From positions 44,655-108,654 of the forward strand of contig NZ_ASRV01000150.1 of NCBI RefSeq assembly GCF_000401215.1: DNA of 64,000 nucleotides, written 5' to 3'. The position numbers were made by a program, and so were the translations under genes. Source of the DNA: Clostridium sartagoforme AAU1. GTDB lineage: Bacteria; Bacillota; Clostridia; Clostridiales; Clostridiaceae. Below the pieces are notes generated by a model, which saw nothing but the letters and a program-made list of their open reading frames with translations, was not told the origin of the DNA and searched no databases. Below, piece after piece: positions 35,804 through 45,275 of the stretch; the stretch's first letter is position 1, and each line of letters begins with the position of its first letter.

Positions 35804-36563
35804 TTTTTGCACCGCCTGTAGCAATTATAGTAAGTGTATCAGAAATTTTTTGATACATTTCCTCTTGAGACATGGATGCTCTATACAGTTGGTGGAAAAC
35901 TTCTCCATCCTTTATAAAAAGTACACGACTTGCATGGCTGGCTGCTTTAGTACTATGAGTAACCATTATTATAGTTTGTTCTTCTTTATTTATATCATTA
36001 AATAAACGTAAAAGCTCATCGCTAGAATGAGAATCTAACGCTCCTGTAGGCTCATCTGCAAGAATAAGTTGCGGATTAGTTATTAGAGCTCTTGCAACAG
36101 CAGCCCTTTGCTTTTGTCCTCCAGATACTTCATAAGGATACTTGTGTAATATTTCATCTATACCAAGCTTTTTAGCTATAGGTTTTAAACGACTATTCAT
36201 TTCATTAAAAGCCTTTCCGGATAAAACAAGAGGTAAAAATATATTATCTTGTAGTGAAAAAGTATCAAGAAGATTAAAGTCTTGAAATACAAATCCTAAA
36301 TTATCACGTCGGAACTTAGAAATCTCTTTTTCTTTAATGTTAATACTGCTTATTCCATTAAGCACTACTTCTCCACTTGTTGGCTTGTCAAGAGCTGCAA
36401 TAATATTTAACAGTGTTGTCTTACCTGATCCAGATTCCCCCATGATAGCTACATATTCACCTTTTTCCACTGAAAAGGATACATCTGCTAAGGCCTGAAC
36501 ATGGTTTGCTCCAAAACGGCTGGTATATATTTTTTTAAGTTTTTTTACTTCTAATATTGACAT
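35796..36563 (-). CDS. BceA-type ABC ATPase, module 1
   Basis: A 255-residue ATPase: Walker A GESGSGKTT, Q-loop FQDFNLLDTF, signature VSGGQKQR, Walker B LILADEPTGALD, and H-loop THS. The C-terminal extension (DGEVFHQLYRASMSQEEMYQ) is typical of BceA. It is translationally coupled to the permease. About 110 bp separate it from the end of the IStron, so a promoter must be there unless the operon is read through the insertion. Confidence 0.92.
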   Translation of the reverse strand: MSILEVKKLKKIYTSRFGANHVQALADVSFSVEKGEYVAIMGESGSGKTTLLNIIAALDKPTSGEVVLNGISSINIKEKEISKFRRDNLGFVFQDFNLLDTFSLQDNIFLPLVLSGKAFNEMNSRLKPIAKKLGIDEILHKYPYEVSGGQKQRAAVARALITNPQLILADEPTGALDSHSSDELLRLFNDINKEEQTIIMVTHSTKAASHASRVLFIKDGEVFHQLYRASMSQEEMYQKISDTLTIIATGGAKNE

Positions 36564-36679
36564 AAATCATTCAACCGTTGCATAAACTCTATAAAAGCTT
36601 TATATAACCTTATAAATTTTATTTTAATTCCTTTTTCATCAAACTCTATTTTAATTTAAAAATCTACTCTAGTTTGGTG

Positions 36680-36760
36680 TAGTTCTCAAAAGGCTTAAAT
36701 TCGGATACAACGCATCCTACTAAGATTAGTAATTTCTCAAAATTCACCTATGCTAACCCA
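36680..36760 (-). ncRNA. Putative omega RNA (reRNA) scaffold of TnpB
   Basis: The sequence at and past the tnpB 3' end folds into two hairpins, TACTAA/TTAGTA and GGAT/ATCC, followed by GAATTTAAGCCTTTTGAGAA. This is the typical right end of IS605/IS1341-group elements that guides TnpB. The guide would be read from flanking DNA, toward bceA. Confidence 0.6.
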
Positions 36761-37872
36761 TAATTACCAAGATTAATTGAAGCATTTTTATCTCTATCTA
36801 TTTCTAAACCACATTTTTCACATCTATAAACTCTATCCTTTAATTTTAAATCTTTCTTTACACTTCCACAACAGCTACAAGTTTTTGAGCTAGGATAAAA
36901 CTTATCTACTTGAATAAATTTTATCTTATTAAATTCACATTTATATTTTATTTGTCTTATAAATTCATAAAAGCCTTGCTCTGCTATTGCTTTAGATAAA
37001 TGTTTATTTTTCATCATTCCACTTACATTTAAATTTTCCATTACTATTCTAAATGGGTACATTTTTATTATTTTATTTGTAGCTTGATGAATGTGATTCT
37101 TTCTTATATTAGATAATTTTCTGTAAAGCAATTTAATTTGTTTTTCTAATTTTATAATATTATTAGTTTTAACAAATTTATTTCCTTCCTTATTTGCTTC
37201 ATATTTTCTTGATACTTGTCTTTGCAATCTTCTTAATCTTTTCTTTAATTTTTTTACTCGTTTAGTTTTATTAATGTTTTTAATAGGTTTATCTAGCACA
37301 TTTATAGTTGCTAAATCCTTTATTCCCAAATCAATTCCAATAGATAAATCTTCATTAAGTTCAACTTGGTTTTCGTTGTCCTCAAAAGTAAAACTTAAAT
37401 ACCAGTACTTCCCGTCAAAGCTGCAATAAGGGTTACTATAGTTACAACTAGGTATTTTATAATTTGTTTTGAATCTTACTTTTCCTATCTTTTCTATGTT
37501 ACAAATATCACCTTTAAAATAAAGATGATCATATCTAACATAAAAAGATTTACTAGATTTTCTCTTTGTTTTAAATTTAGGATAACAACTTTTATTTTTA
37601 AAGAAAGACTTGAATGCTTTATTTAAATTTCTCATACTTTCAACCATTGTTGTATTTGAAACTTCATTTAGCCATTTAAAATCTTCTTCTTTTTTTAGTT
37701 TTGTAAATTCTTTTCTTATGCTTGACATTGAATATTTTTCACCTTGTTCATAAGCTAAAATACATTTATTCAAAGCCCAATTATAAGTAAATCTACTACA
37801 ACCTATTGATTTAAACATTAATATTTCTTGTTCTTTTGTTGGTAATAATCTTATTTTTCTTGCTTTTACCAA
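36748..37872 (-). CDS. tnpB: TnpB (OrfB) RNA-guided nuclease
   Basis: 374 residues, full length. The RuvC-like catalytic residues are intact: D in GIDLGIKDLA, E in VMENLNVSGM and D in DRDKNASINL. The zinc ribbon is C-S-C-C-G / C-E-K-C-G. The N-terminal HTH begins ARKIRLLPTKEQE. The start is TTG with AAAGGAGG 7-8 bases upstream. TnpB cuts the donor-like site under omega-RNA guidance and so helps retain the element. In an IStron its guide RNA overlaps the intron end, so splicing and guide production compete. Confidence 0.93.
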   Translation of the reverse strand: MVKARKIRLLPTKEQEILMFKSIGCSRFTYNWALNKCILAYEQGEKYSMSSIRKEFTKLKKEEDFKWLNEVSNTTMVESMRNLNKAFKSFFKNKSCYPKFKTKRKSSKSFYVRYDHLYFKGDICNIEKIGKVRFKTNYKIPSCNYSNPYCSFDGKYWYLSFTFEDNENQVELNEDLSIGIDLGIKDLATINVLDKPIKNINKTKRVKKLKKRLRRLQRQVSRKYEANKEGNKFVKTNNIIKLEKQIKLLYRKLSNIRKNHIHQATNKIIKMYPFRIVMENLNVSGMMKNKHLSKAIAEQGFYEFIRQIKYKCEFNKIKFIQVDKFYPSSKTCSCCGSVKKDLKLKDRVYRCEKCGLEIDRDKNASINLGNYGLA

Positions 37873-38159
37873 GAGTTCACCTCCTTTAACTTTATATTTT
37901 ATATACTTAGTTTTTCCATTTTAAGTACTTTTTATGGTACTAAGTAAAATATAAAAATTATTGAAGATGAAAAGCTTTAATAGATATTACAACAATTTTG
38001 AACTAACTAAACATAAAATTTTTTTAATTATATTAAGAAGAATAAATTAATATTTTGAGATTTATAATTACTATTCTTAAGAAATTTGTATCTAGCGCCC
38101 TGAAAAATAGAGCGTTATTTTTTATAAAGTTATATAAAGTTTTCAAAGAACTTTTTTAA

Positions 38160-38640
38160 AGTTTATGTTTATTTACTACAGAACGCTACTTCTATAATGC
38201 CATTTCACTCACGTTAATGACCTCGACCTTTCGGATACGAGCGTAGACTATATCACTACCCGTTATACATATAGTATAGGTTGGGTATCCTCTACTTCCA
38301 CCACCAATAGCTTGTGATGTACTCCCATTATGGGATAGTCGTTGAAGTTTCTCCTGTTCGGAGCTTACCTGCTGATTATCCATTGTACTAACACTTAGGA
38401 TTTAACCTTATGCTATCTAACTAATTTTTTCTACTTTCGTAACCATCACGCTTAGCTTTATTTCAAACTTACGTTGTGGTTTAGTTAGCTTTAGGAACTT
38501 CCAGCAATTCAAAGGATTTTGGATAGTTTTAAACTATCACTCCACACTCTTTATGAATGTGGGAGGCTAATGTTATAAAGTCATTATAAGGTTTTATAAA
38601 CTCTTATAACGTTTTTGTAACTGTTAAGTTACCTCCAAAC
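38160..38640 (-). other. Self-splicing group I intron segment of the IStron
   Basis: On the minus strand the group I pieces occur in order: P (GAATTGCTGGAA, near 38510), Q (GGATAATCAGCAGGTAAGC, near 38375), R (CTTCAACGACTATCC, near 38340) and S (GATATAGTCTACGC, near 38250). The P7 pairing GACTAT/ATAGTC is exact. Additional hairpins fill the gaps. The short ORF 38192-38383 lies wholly in this RNA and is not a gene. Splice sites were not located exactly. Confidence 0.78.
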
Positions 38641-38666
38641 TTCTTATTATGTTCAGTATAGCAAAA

Positions 38667-38706
38667 GGAAGAAATGCCTGCCTTAACTTTGGCTTACATT
38701 TCTTCC
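38667..38706 (-). terminator. Hairpin downstream of the sensor kinase gene
   Basis: Perfect 10-bp stem GGAAGAAATG/CATTTCTTCC, extended inward by GCC/GGC, followed by TTTTGC in the minus direction. It may end the kinase transcript before the IStron. Confidence 0.6.
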
Positions 38707-38742
38707 TATAACCTTACACCTTTGTAAGATTGAAATTAAAGC

Positions 38743-39756
38743 TTATTCTATTCCTAACTCAATAGTTTCTAAATTAATTTTTACTTTTGTCCCTTCATCA
38801 ACCCTTGATTCTATAGTTATACTGTGAGAAAGCTTATTTAAAATCTGCTTACATAGATATAACCCAAGGCCTGTAGATTTTTTATCCCACCTTCCGTTAT
38901 ATCCTGTAAATCCTCTTTCAAATATACGTGATAGATCTTCCGCTCTTATTCCAATTCCTGTATCTTCTATAACAAGAGTCATTTTGGAAATCCTATCCAT
39001 GTATATTGAAATAGTCCCATCTTTCGTGTACTTTAATGCATTTGATAACAGTTGCTCAATAACGAATACTAACCATTTTTCATCTGTTAATATATCACAG
39101 TTCAGCTCCTTAAAATTTAATTTTATCTTCTTTCTTATAAACATTCTGGAATATTTCCGTACGGCCTGTTTTACAATCTTATCAAGACTTTGCTTTCTTA
39201 ATACGAGATCAGAAGACATGCTTTCAAGTCTTAGGTACTGTAATACAAATTCTACATATTGCTCAACCTTAAACAATTCCATAGAAAGTTCTGAACTTAA
39301 ATCACTTTCTTCCGACTGAAGAATCAAATGCATAGCTGAAATAGGTGTCTTTATTTGATGAGCCCATAAAGTATAGTAATCTACTAAATCGCTCCGACTT
39401 ATATCTGCATTATAAGCTGTTTGAAGATTTTGCTTGTAAGTTATAGTAAGCAAATCATAATAGTCTTTTTCAATCAAATCTTTAGCCTCAGGAAGATTAT
39501 CAAAATTTAAAATAATATTATCCTTTAACTCTTGAAGCAGCTTATGTTTCTTGTAGAAATAAAAAAAATCTACTATAAGAAAAAGGAACCCTATACTTAT
39601 GCAAAGAATACTAGCATAGGCTACAGGTTCTACTGGAAGATTATATAAAGAAAATACAATTACAAAAGTTAGACAACTCAAAATCAAAAAAATAACGCCC
39701 TTAAGTCTAGCCTTAATATAAAAAGTTATAATCTTAAAAATCTCTGTCTTTTTCAT
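38743..39756 (-). CDS. BceS-type intramembrane-sensing histidine kinase, module 1
   Basis: 337 residues. Two membrane spans near the N-terminus (about 18-35 and 43-65) with almost no extracytoplasmic loop, so it cannot bind a ligand outside; BceS kinases sense the transporter instead. H-box HQIKTPISAMHL, N-box EQLLSNALKY, G1 IEDTGIGI and G2 STGLGLYLCK are intact. It starts 1 bp after the regulator gene stops. Confidence 0.92.
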   Translation of the reverse strand: MKKTEIFKIITFYIKARLKGVIFLILSCLTFVIVFSLYNLPVEPVAYASILCISIGFLFLIVDFFYFYKKHKLLQELKDNIILNFDNLPEAKDLIEKDYYDLLTITYKQNLQTAYNADISRSDLVDYYTLWAHQIKTPISAMHLILQSEESDLSSELSMELFKVEQYVEFVLQYLRLESMSSDLVLRKQSLDKIVKQAVRKYSRMFIRKKIKLNFKELNCDILTDEKWLVFVIEQLLSNALKYTKDGTISIYMDRISKMTLVIEDTGIGIRAEDLSRIFERGFTGYNGRWDKKSTGLGLYLCKQILNKLSHSITIESRVDEGTKVKINLETIELGIE

Positions 39757-39757
39757 A

Positions 39758-40429
39758 TCATTCCACCAAATATCCTATACCCTTTTTAGTTACGATAAAA
39801 TCGTATAACCCTATCTCCTGTAGCCTTTTGCGTAATCTTGTTATATTAACAGTTAATGTATTATCATCAATATAACTGTCTGTCTCCCATAATCTTGTCA
39901 TAATAATATCTCTAGATACAATTTTTCCTTTATTCTCCATAAGTGTTTGTAATATTTTATTTTCATTTTTTGATAACTCAGCTTTATTCCCATTATAGGT
40001 TAAGGAAGAATCGCTCATATTAAGTATTGCTCCTCTATGCTCAAGTAGATTAGTCTGTCCTGTAAAATCATAAGTTCGCCTAAGTAAAGCCTGCACCTTA
40101 GCTGTTAGGACATTAAGATCAAAGGGTTTTGCAATGAAATCGTCTCCCCCCATATTCATAGCCATAACTATATTCATATTATCCGAAGCTGATGATATAA
40201 ATATAATAGGAACTTTTGAAACTTTTCGAATCTCATTGCACCAATGATAGCCATTGAAAAAGGGCAAGGTAATATCCAGAAGAATAAGCTGTGGATTATA
40301 GGAGGCAAAAATAGAAAGTACATCTTTAAAATCGGTCACACAGTCTACTTCATATCCCCATGATTTTATATGATTTTTTAAAGCTTTAGAAATTATTAAA
40401 TCATCTTCTACTATAAGAATTTTATACAT
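39758..40429 (-). CDS. BceR-type response regulator, module 1
   Basis: 223 residues of the OmpR/PhoB class. The receiver has EDD at residues 8-10, the phosphorylated Asp in LLDITLP, and Lys in AKPFD. The C-terminal winged helix (SKNENKILQTLMENKGKIVSR, VNITRLRKRLQEIGL) binds DNA. It heads the kinase operon; target promoter probably that of the Bce permease pair. Confidence 0.93.
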   Translation of the reverse strand: MYKILIVEDDLIISKALKNHIKSWGYEVDCVTDFKDVLSIFASYNPQLILLDITLPFFNGYHWCNEIRKVSKVPIIFISSASDNMNIVMAMNMGGDDFIAKPFDLNVLTAKVQALLRRTYDFTGQTNLLEHRGAILNMSDSSLTYNGNKAELSKNENKILQTLMENKGKIVSRDIIMTRLWETDSYIDDNTLTVNITRLRKRLQEIGLYDFIVTKKGIGYLVE

Positions 40430-40520
40430 TTACTTATCTCCTCAATTCCTTTTTAATCCAAATAACAACCTAATTATATCATAACTACTTTTATACATTA
40501 ATTTCTTGTATTTATTTATG

Positions 40521-41406
40521 TTAAAGTTTATTCTTTTTCAATATATCTCTGATATCATCAATATCCCTAGCATAATAGTCCGCGCCTGTTTTCTCACATA
40601 CCTTCGCATAATTTGAGAAGGCTGAACCTCCTAATATTATTATAGGTGAATTTTTACCGAAATGATTTTTTATAGCACTTATCATATATATTGCAGAGTC
40701 TATGTGATATTCTAGTGTAATAGAAATAGCAATAAATTTAGGTTTTTCAATATTTATTGCCTTAACAACACTCTGTACTGGAACATTACATCCTAAGTAA
40801 ATTACATTCCAGCCTTCAATGTCCAATATATCACTTATCATTCTTAACCCAATATTATGAAGCTCTGCACCTGCATTTAAGGCTATCATTGATTTTGATT
40901 TAATATTTTTTTCTTCTCCCTAAATTTTATTTCTCTCATAATATCAATTGTAACCTCTGATATAAAGTGTTCCTTCCATACATCTACTGTACCCTTCTCC
41001 CACAAAACACCAACTTCCTTCAAGACCTTATCTAATATATTAAAAAATATATATTCTATATTCACACCATCTTCATGAAAACCTACTATAAGTTTTCTTG
41101 CATTTTCACTATCTCCTTGTAAAAGATAATTTAAATAGACTTTATCAGCAGTTTTTAAATCTATACCCTTACTTTTAGCATCTTTCGTAGAACGAGCTAT
41201 TTCCTCTGATCTTCCTAAAAGATAATCCAGAGTAACCTCAAATAAGTCAGCTATCTTATTAAGCTTTTCCATATCTGGAACTCTAGTTCCTTGCTCGTAA
41301 TTAGCTACAGTAGTCTGCCCTATATTAAGTAAACTTGCAAGTTTTTTTGCGTGTATCCCTTATTCTTTCTAAGTTCTTTCATACGATTTGCAAACCCGTT
41401 ATTCAT
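40521..41406 (-). CDS. XRE-HTH regulator with cobalamin-binding photoreceptor-like domains (two frameshifts as read)
   Basis: Restored product of 295 residues. Residues 1-65 form an XRE helix-turn-helix (YTQKKLASLLNIGQTTVANY). Residues about 85-165 form a four-helix B12-binding-2 cap with W136-x9-E146-H147. Residues 172-290 form a Rossmann B12 domain with E-L-H184-N-I-G, YLGCNVP, SITLEYH and ILGGSAF. The W-x9-E-H motif is the signature of CarH/LitR adenosylcobalamin light sensors, which however carry a MerR-type HTH. Two one-base losses, in A7 runs at 41342-41348 and 40906-40912, break the frame; repairing each gives a seamless protein. It is divergent from the ABC exporter at 41585 across 178 bp. 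Confidence 0.8.
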
Positions 41407-41584
41407 ACTATACTCCTTTTCTTTTATATCATTAATTAATTATATCACATTTCGTGTATTTTATAAGTATTTTTTGTATTTGTCATTGCTTTAATTCATA
41501 TTGTGATATATAATAATATCAATATTTAACTAATAATCATTATCCAAATTTGAAAATAATTATACTGACATAGGAGGATATAGT

Positions 41585-42742
41585 ATGACACTACCATTTA
41601 AAATAGCTGTACGTTTTTTAAAGTCAAGTAAAGGTCAAACTGCACTTATTGCACTGGGAATTGCAGTTGGTGTATCAGTTCAGATATTTATTGGCTCTTT
41701 AATACAAGGGCTTCAAAAAAGCCTTATAAATAAAACCATAGGTAATTCATCTCAAATTACCATTTCGTCAAATACAGATGATAGGTTTATAAAAGACTAT
41801 AGCGAAATTATTAATAAAATTAAAACTTCAGATAACAGAATTATAAACATTTCTGTAGCATCTGATGTTCCAGCACTTGTTAATGAAGATGAAAAAAACT
41901 ATTCTGTTTTAGTAAGAGGAATGAATATAGAAGATTCCGATAAAATTTATAATATAAAAAAAAGAATATATGAAGGAAGAGAGCCAAAAAGTGAGCTTGA
42001 AACTATTATTGGTAAAGAGCTTCAACAAGAATTAGGAGCTAAAATCGGGGACAAACTCCAAATTATAACTAATTCAGGGGAAATTAATGAATTGACTATA
42101 ACTGGTTTTTATAATCTTAATGTGGCTTCTATAAATAAATCTTGGATGATTACAACCCTAGAAACCTCACAGAGGATATTTTCACTTGATAATAGGATAA
42201 CAGGTATTGAAATGCAAGTTAATGAAGTTTTTAAAGCAGATGAGATTGCATCAAAATTAATCCCTACTCTTGATAATAATTTTAAAGTTGATAACTGGAA
42301 AGCTCAAAATGCAGAGTTACTTAGCGGACTTAATGGTCAAAGCATTTCAAGCATAATGATACAAGTTTTTGTTCTAATATCAGTTTCACTAGCAATAGCT
42401 AGCATTCTAGCTATTACAGTTATTCAGAAGTCAAAGCAGATTGGTATTCTTAAAGCAATGGGTATAAAAGATAGATCCGCAAGTTTAATATTTTTATTCC
42501 AAGGACTCTTGCTTGGAGTTATGGGAGCAATCCTTGGCGTGTTACTTGGGCTTCTATTAGGAGTAGTATTTACCAAATTTGCACTAAATCCTGATGGAAC
42601 CCCAGTTGTAGATCTTTATATTGATTATGGCTTCATAGCACTTTCTGCAATAATTGCACTTATATCTGCTACTGTAGCTTCATTAATACCGGCAAAACGA
42701 TCTTCAAAACTTAATCCAATAGAGGTGATACGTAATGGCTAA
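41585..42742 (+). CDS. MacB/LolC-type ABC permease
   Basis: 385 residues with the four-span MacB/FtsX topology: one N-terminal span (ALIALGIAVGVSVQIF), a large extracytoplasmic domain (about 45-255) and three C-terminal spans (about 260-380) ending in the family motif PAKRSSKLNPIEVIRNG. With the following ATPase, whose start overlaps its stop by 8 bp, it makes a two-gene exporter or mechanotransmitter. AGGAGG precedes the ATG. It faces away from the XRE-B12 regulator, its likely controller. Confidence 0.9.
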   Translation: MTLPFKIAVRFLKSSKGQTALIALGIAVGVSVQIFIGSLIQGLQKSLINKTIGNSSQITISSNTDDRFIKDYSEIINKIKTSDNRIINISVASDVPALVNEDEKNYSVLVRGMNIEDSDKIYNIKKRIYEGREPKSELETIIGKELQQELGAKIGDKLQIITNSGEINELTITGFYNLNVASINKSWMITTLETSQRIFSLDNRITGIEMQVNEVFKADEIASKLIPTLDNNFKVDNWKAQNAELLSGLNGQSISSIMIQVFVLISVSLAIASILAITVIQKSKQIGILKAMGIKDRSASLIFLFQGLLLGVMGAILGVLLGLLLGVVFTKFALNPDGTPVVDLYIDYGFIALSAIIALISATVASLIPAKRSSKLNPIEVIRNG

Positions 42743-43415
42743 TATAATTAATTTAAATAATATAAATAAAACTTATGGTGATGTAATAAAAACTAAAGTA
42801 TTAAATAATATTAATCTATCAATTGAAGAAGGTAGCTTTAACTCTATAATAGGTTCTTCTGGAAGTGGCAAAAGTACTCTTTTAAATATAATGGCAACTC
42901 TAGATAAACCAACTACCGGAGATGTCTTTATCAATGGAGAAAAAACTTCCATTATGAATAAAAATGAACTTGCAGAACTTAGAAATGAAACTTTAGGTTT
43001 TATCTTTCAGTTTCATCATCTTCTTCCTGAATTTACCGCACTAGAGAATGTTTTATTGCCATATAATATTAAACATTCTAAACCTTCAAAGGAAATAATT
43101 AAAAAGGCTGAAGAACTATTATGTCTTGTTGGTCTTGATAAGGTTAAAAATAATATTGCAACTAAAATGTCTGGAGGTCAGCAGCAAAGAACTGCAATAG
43201 CAAGGGCCTTAATGAATAATCCAAAGATAATATTAGCAGATGAGCCTACTGGTAATCTTGATTCTGAATCTACTGAAAATATATATAATTTAATGAGAGA
43301 TATAAATAAAATGTTTAATACAACATTTGTAGTAATAACTCATGATAGAAAAATAGCTGAAAAGGCTGATAGGATTATAGAAATAAAAGATGGCAAAATA
43401 GTAATGGATATATAG
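42735..43415 (+). CDS. MacB/LolD-type ABC ATPase
   Basis: 226 residues: Walker A GSSGSGKST, Q-loop FQFHHLLPEF, signature MSGGQQQR, Walker B ILADEPTGNLD, H-loop THD. FQFHHLLPEF is LolD-like. It is the partner of the upstream permease and is followed by a strong terminator. Confidence 0.92.
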   Translation: MANIINLNNINKTYGDVIKTKVLNNINLSIEEGSFNSIIGSSGSGKSTLLNIMATLDKPTTGDVFINGEKTSIMNKNELAELRNETLGFIFQFHHLLPEFTALENVLLPYNIKHSKPSKEIIKKAEELLCLVGLDKVKNNIATKMSGGQQQRTAIARALMNNPKIILADEPTGNLDSESTENIYNLMRDINKMFNTTFVVITHDRKIAEKADRIIEIKDGKIVMDI

Positions 43416-43466
43416 TAAGCAATACTTTAATTTAAACAGGCTTACAAATAGTGATATTCTAGTATT

Positions 43467-43500
43467 ATGGAGGAGGATATTCAAGTCTCCTCCATATTTT
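43467..43500 (+). terminator. Terminator of the ABC operon
   Basis: ATGGAGGAG/CTCCTCCAT stem (43467-43475, 43487-43495) followed by ATTTTTTAAT. Confidence 0.85.
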
Positions 43501-43548
43501 TTAATCTTTATATACTATTTAAAATTAATATAAAAATATTAGTCTGTT

Positions 43549-44078
43549 TTAATTATCTCTTTTTGTATATTTTAATATAGTAATACCGTTATCTACTATA
43601 TATTCATTTAGATGCAATTTTATCGTAGGATTATTTCCTAAAAATAAAGGTCTTCCGGAACTAATATTATTGGAATTATCCCAATAATATATTCATCAAT
43701 AACATCAGCTTTAATAAAACTATCTATAAGTACACCTCCACCAAATAGAAATATGTCCTTTCCTTTCTTTTCTTTTTCTTCTTGTATTACTTTAACTATA
43801 TCGCCATTAATAAAGTGTATATTATCTTTATCATGAATATTTTTAGATGTTGCTATATATACTTTTTTATTTTTATAATCATTATGCATATTTTGATCAT
43901 AACAATTTTTTCCCATAACCACTATATCTACACCTTCCAAAAACTTATCAAAATCAAATTTATCTTTAGTATTTAATATGCTGTCTCCAGCACCAACTAT
44001 CCAATCATATCCTCCATCATCTGATGCTATATACCCATCAAGACTTATTGCCAAATTCAAAATTATTTTTCTTTTCAT
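43549..44078 (-). CDS. RibD-C / dihydrofolate-reductase-family protein (frameshifted as read)
   Basis: Restored length 176 residues. N-terminal LNLAISLDGYIASDDGGYDW, central VVMGKNCYD and IATSKN, and DIFLFGGGVLIDSF are typical of the RibD C-terminal/YyaP-type NADPH reductases. As read it stops at 43638; one G added near 43661 turns ILVPED into ILGSGRPLFLG, the conserved family end, and continues to 43549. AGGAGG lies 8-9 bases before the ATG at 44078. It is divergent from the WYL regulator gene, which may control it. Substrate unknown. Confidence 0.82.
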
Positions 44079-44173
44079 ATTAAATGCCTCCTTAATTATA
44101 CAAATTATTTTAATTTTTAAATGTTTTATTATCATTATTATTTAATATATAATTAATTATAATTCATAATAGT

Positions 44174-44188
44174 TGACATCTTATGTCA
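44174..44188. promoter_or_regulatory. Palindrome between the reductase and WYL genes
   Basis: TGACAT-CTT-ATGTCA, a perfect 6-bp dyad, lies 18 bp upstream of the WYL start codon. It overlaps a TTGACA hexamer on the plus strand; a candidate operator for the adjacent regulator. Confidence 0.5.
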
Positions 44189-44205
44189 TGTGATAGGAGG
44201 AAAAA

Positions 44206-45150
44206 ATGAGAGCTGATATATTAATTTCTATAATAATGTTATTGCAAATAAATAAAAAGTTAACTGCTTCCGAACTATCAAAAAGGCTTGAAGTTTCTAT
44301 AAGAACTATTTACAGAGATATTGATACACTTAGTCGAATTGGAGTTCCTATTTTTACTGATAAGGGCATAAATGGTGGAATAAAACTTTTAGGAGACTAT
44401 AAGACATCACTTAATGGAATAAGTAAAAAAGAACTTTTATCACTATTCATTCCTACTAGTGATAAGATTTTAGAAGATTTAGGTATAGAAAACCTTAAAT
44501 ATTCTGCAGTTCTTAAAATCTTAGGAACATCTACAACTAATGAAATACAAGAATTAGAAAATATTCAAAACTATATTTATATAGATATGTATACTTGGAA
44601 TGAATCTAATAATATAGTTAACATAAATATTCTTTCTATATTACAAAATGCTATATGGAATTCAAAGTCCTTAAAAATATTATATAGAAAAGTAAATGAG
44701 ACAAAAGAAGTAGAGTTAAACCCACTTGGCTTGGTTTGCAAACGAAGTATTTGGTATTTAGTAGCTATAAACAATGAAATTATTAAAACATATAAAGTTA
44801 AATCTATTGAATCAGCTTTATTAATGGATTCTTTTATTAGACCTCATGATTTTAATCTTAAAAACTACTGGAGAACTTCTACTACCAATTATAAAAAGTT
44901 AATTCCTAAACATACTTTTACATTTAAAATTAACCGAAATATATTAAATAATATAAAAGAAAGGCAATTCATAACTATTATTGATACCTTTATTGAAGAA
45001 GATGAACTTTATATTAAAATAAAGTTTGATGCAATATGGCAAGGTATAGAATTTGCTTTTGGATATGGTAAAGATATTAAAATTATTGAACCTATTGAAG
45101 CTATCTCTGAAATTAAGAAAAAAGCATTAGAAGTAATTGGTTTGTATTAA
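44206..45150 (+). CDS. HTH_11-WYL transcriptional regulator (YafY-like)
   Basis: 314 residues. N-terminal HTH_11 (LTASELSKRLEVSIRTIYRD, IDTLSRIGVPIFTDKGINGG), a central WYL domain (VELNPLGLVCKRSIWYLVAI) and a WCX-like C-terminal part (IKIKFDAIWQGIEFAFGYG). WYL proteins sense nucleic-acid or metabolite ligands, often in stress. AGGAGG precedes the ATG. It is divergent from the RibD-C gene. Confidence 0.9.
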   Translation: MRADILISIIMLLQINKKLTASELSKRLEVSIRTIYRDIDTLSRIGVPIFTDKGINGGIKLLGDYKTSLNGISKKELLSLFIPTSDKILEDLGIENLKYSAVLKILGTSTTNEIQELENIQNYIYIDMYTWNESNNIVNINILSILQNAIWNSKSLKILYRKVNETKEVELNPLGLVCKRSIWYLVAINNEIIKTYKVKSIESALLMDSFIRPHDFNLKNYWRTSTTNYKKLIPKHTFTFKINRNILNNIKERQFITIIDTFIEEDELYIKIKFDAIWQGIEFAFGYGKDIKIIEPIEAISEIKKKALEVIGLY

Positions 45151-45275
45151 ATATATATCATTGTATTCTAAGCTTTAAAACAATTTTCTTTAATATCTAG
45201 ATTTATTTTTGCAGTAATACTTATAATAAATTATAATATCATTAATCTTAATATTCTTATAAGGGAAGTGAATTT

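Larger units (their letters stand above)
36680..38640 (-). mobile_element. IStron: group I intron plus IS605-type TnpB element
   Basis: On the minus strand a group I intron core (about 38560 to 38200) is followed by a tnpB gene and then an omega-RNA-like right end with hairpins TACTAATCTTAGTA and GGATGCGTTGTATCC. This order, intron 5' part and IS605-group 3' part, is that of CdISt1-type IStrons of clostridia. No tnpA is present, so movement needs a partner in trans. Ends are approximate: left about 38640, right about 36680. It lies between the two halves of a Bce module. Confidence 0.8.

Noticed and set aside
38192..38383. 63-residue minus-strand ORF in the IStron
   Set aside because: It covers the Q, R and S core of the group I intron, so open frame is by chance.
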